From assembly GCA_938009275.1 (NCBI GenBank), contig CALLHY010000029.1:1-6406 (forward strand): a stretch of 6,406 nt of DNA, written 5' to 3'. Both the position numbers and the translations under genes were made by a program. Below, piece after piece: positions 6,359-6,406 of this stretch. The notes beneath the pieces were generated by a model. That model ran no database searches. It was given only the letters and a program-made list of their open reading frames with translations, and had not been told where the DNA came from. The number at the start of each line of letters is the position of its first letter. Within the stretch, counting starts at the first letter, position 1. This DNA comes from an uncultured bacterium. Lineage in GTDB: Bacteria; Cloacimonadota; Cloacimonadia; Cloacimonadales; Cloacimonadaceae.

Positions 6359-6406
6359 AGATCGGAAGAGCACACGTCTGAACTCCAGTCACGATCAGAT
6401 CTCGTA
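6359..6406 (+). other. Illumina TruSeq adapter contamination at contig end
   Basis: Positions 6359-6392 match the TruSeq read 1 3' adapter (AGATCGGAAGAGC at its start, CTCCAGTCAC at its end). GATCAG (6393-6398) equals the 6-base TruSeq index 9, and ATCTCGTA (6399-6406) is the beginning of the P7 tail. This is artificial sequence, not part of the organism. It supplies the false start of the minus-strand gene. Confidence 0.98.

Overview
The window is most likely a short metagenome-assembled contig from a Candidatus Cloacimonadota-like bacterium (FCB group). This is inferred mainly from the large secreted protein at 732-3977. It ends in a YPNPFNPSTT-type sorting domain of the type IX secretion kind, preceded by a 'TLPVELSSFTA...SETN..GF' segment and an 'SGTI..EKDGYTW' Ig-like repeat. 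That combination is typical of Cloacimonadota surface proteins; other FCB lineages such as Ignavibacteria cannot be excluded. Base composition is moderately AT-rich. The last 48 bases are not genomic: they are Illumina TruSeq adapter with a 6-base index.

Layout. Positions 1-731 carry no convincing gene. They hold the first copy (about 44-276) of a long non-coding repeat and a GC-rich patch of small palindromes (631-679). At 732-3977, behind a strong ribosome binding site, lies an 1081-residue exported multidomain adhesin-like protein: signal peptide, two tandem LamG/ConA-like lectin domains, several Ig/FN3-like domains and a C-terminal sorting domain. Positions 3978-4470 are again non-coding and carry the second repeat copy (about 4200-4433). 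The cores of the two copies align without a gap over 187 bases at about 83% identity by hand count. The best-conserved part contains an inverted repeat and repeated GGACT units.

From about 4477 to 5651 a two-gene operon follows. Its first gene is a small protein that resembles the C-terminal module of some defence-associated helicases and seems to lack a normal start codon. Its second gene is a class I SAM-dependent methyltransferase, 5 bases downstream. Convergent to the operon is the 3' part of a HEPN-domain gene (5707-6357, minus strand) with an RX4H motif. Its 5' end is lost at the contig end, where adapter sequence creates a false start.

How they relate. The surface protein stands alone and probably mediates carbohydrate or surface binding. 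The methyltransferase, the helicase-tail-like protein and the HEPN protein look like accessory, possibly defence-related, genes, but too little context is visible to name a system. The most unusual signal is the repeat pair, which behaves as a structured non-coding element rather than as a gene.
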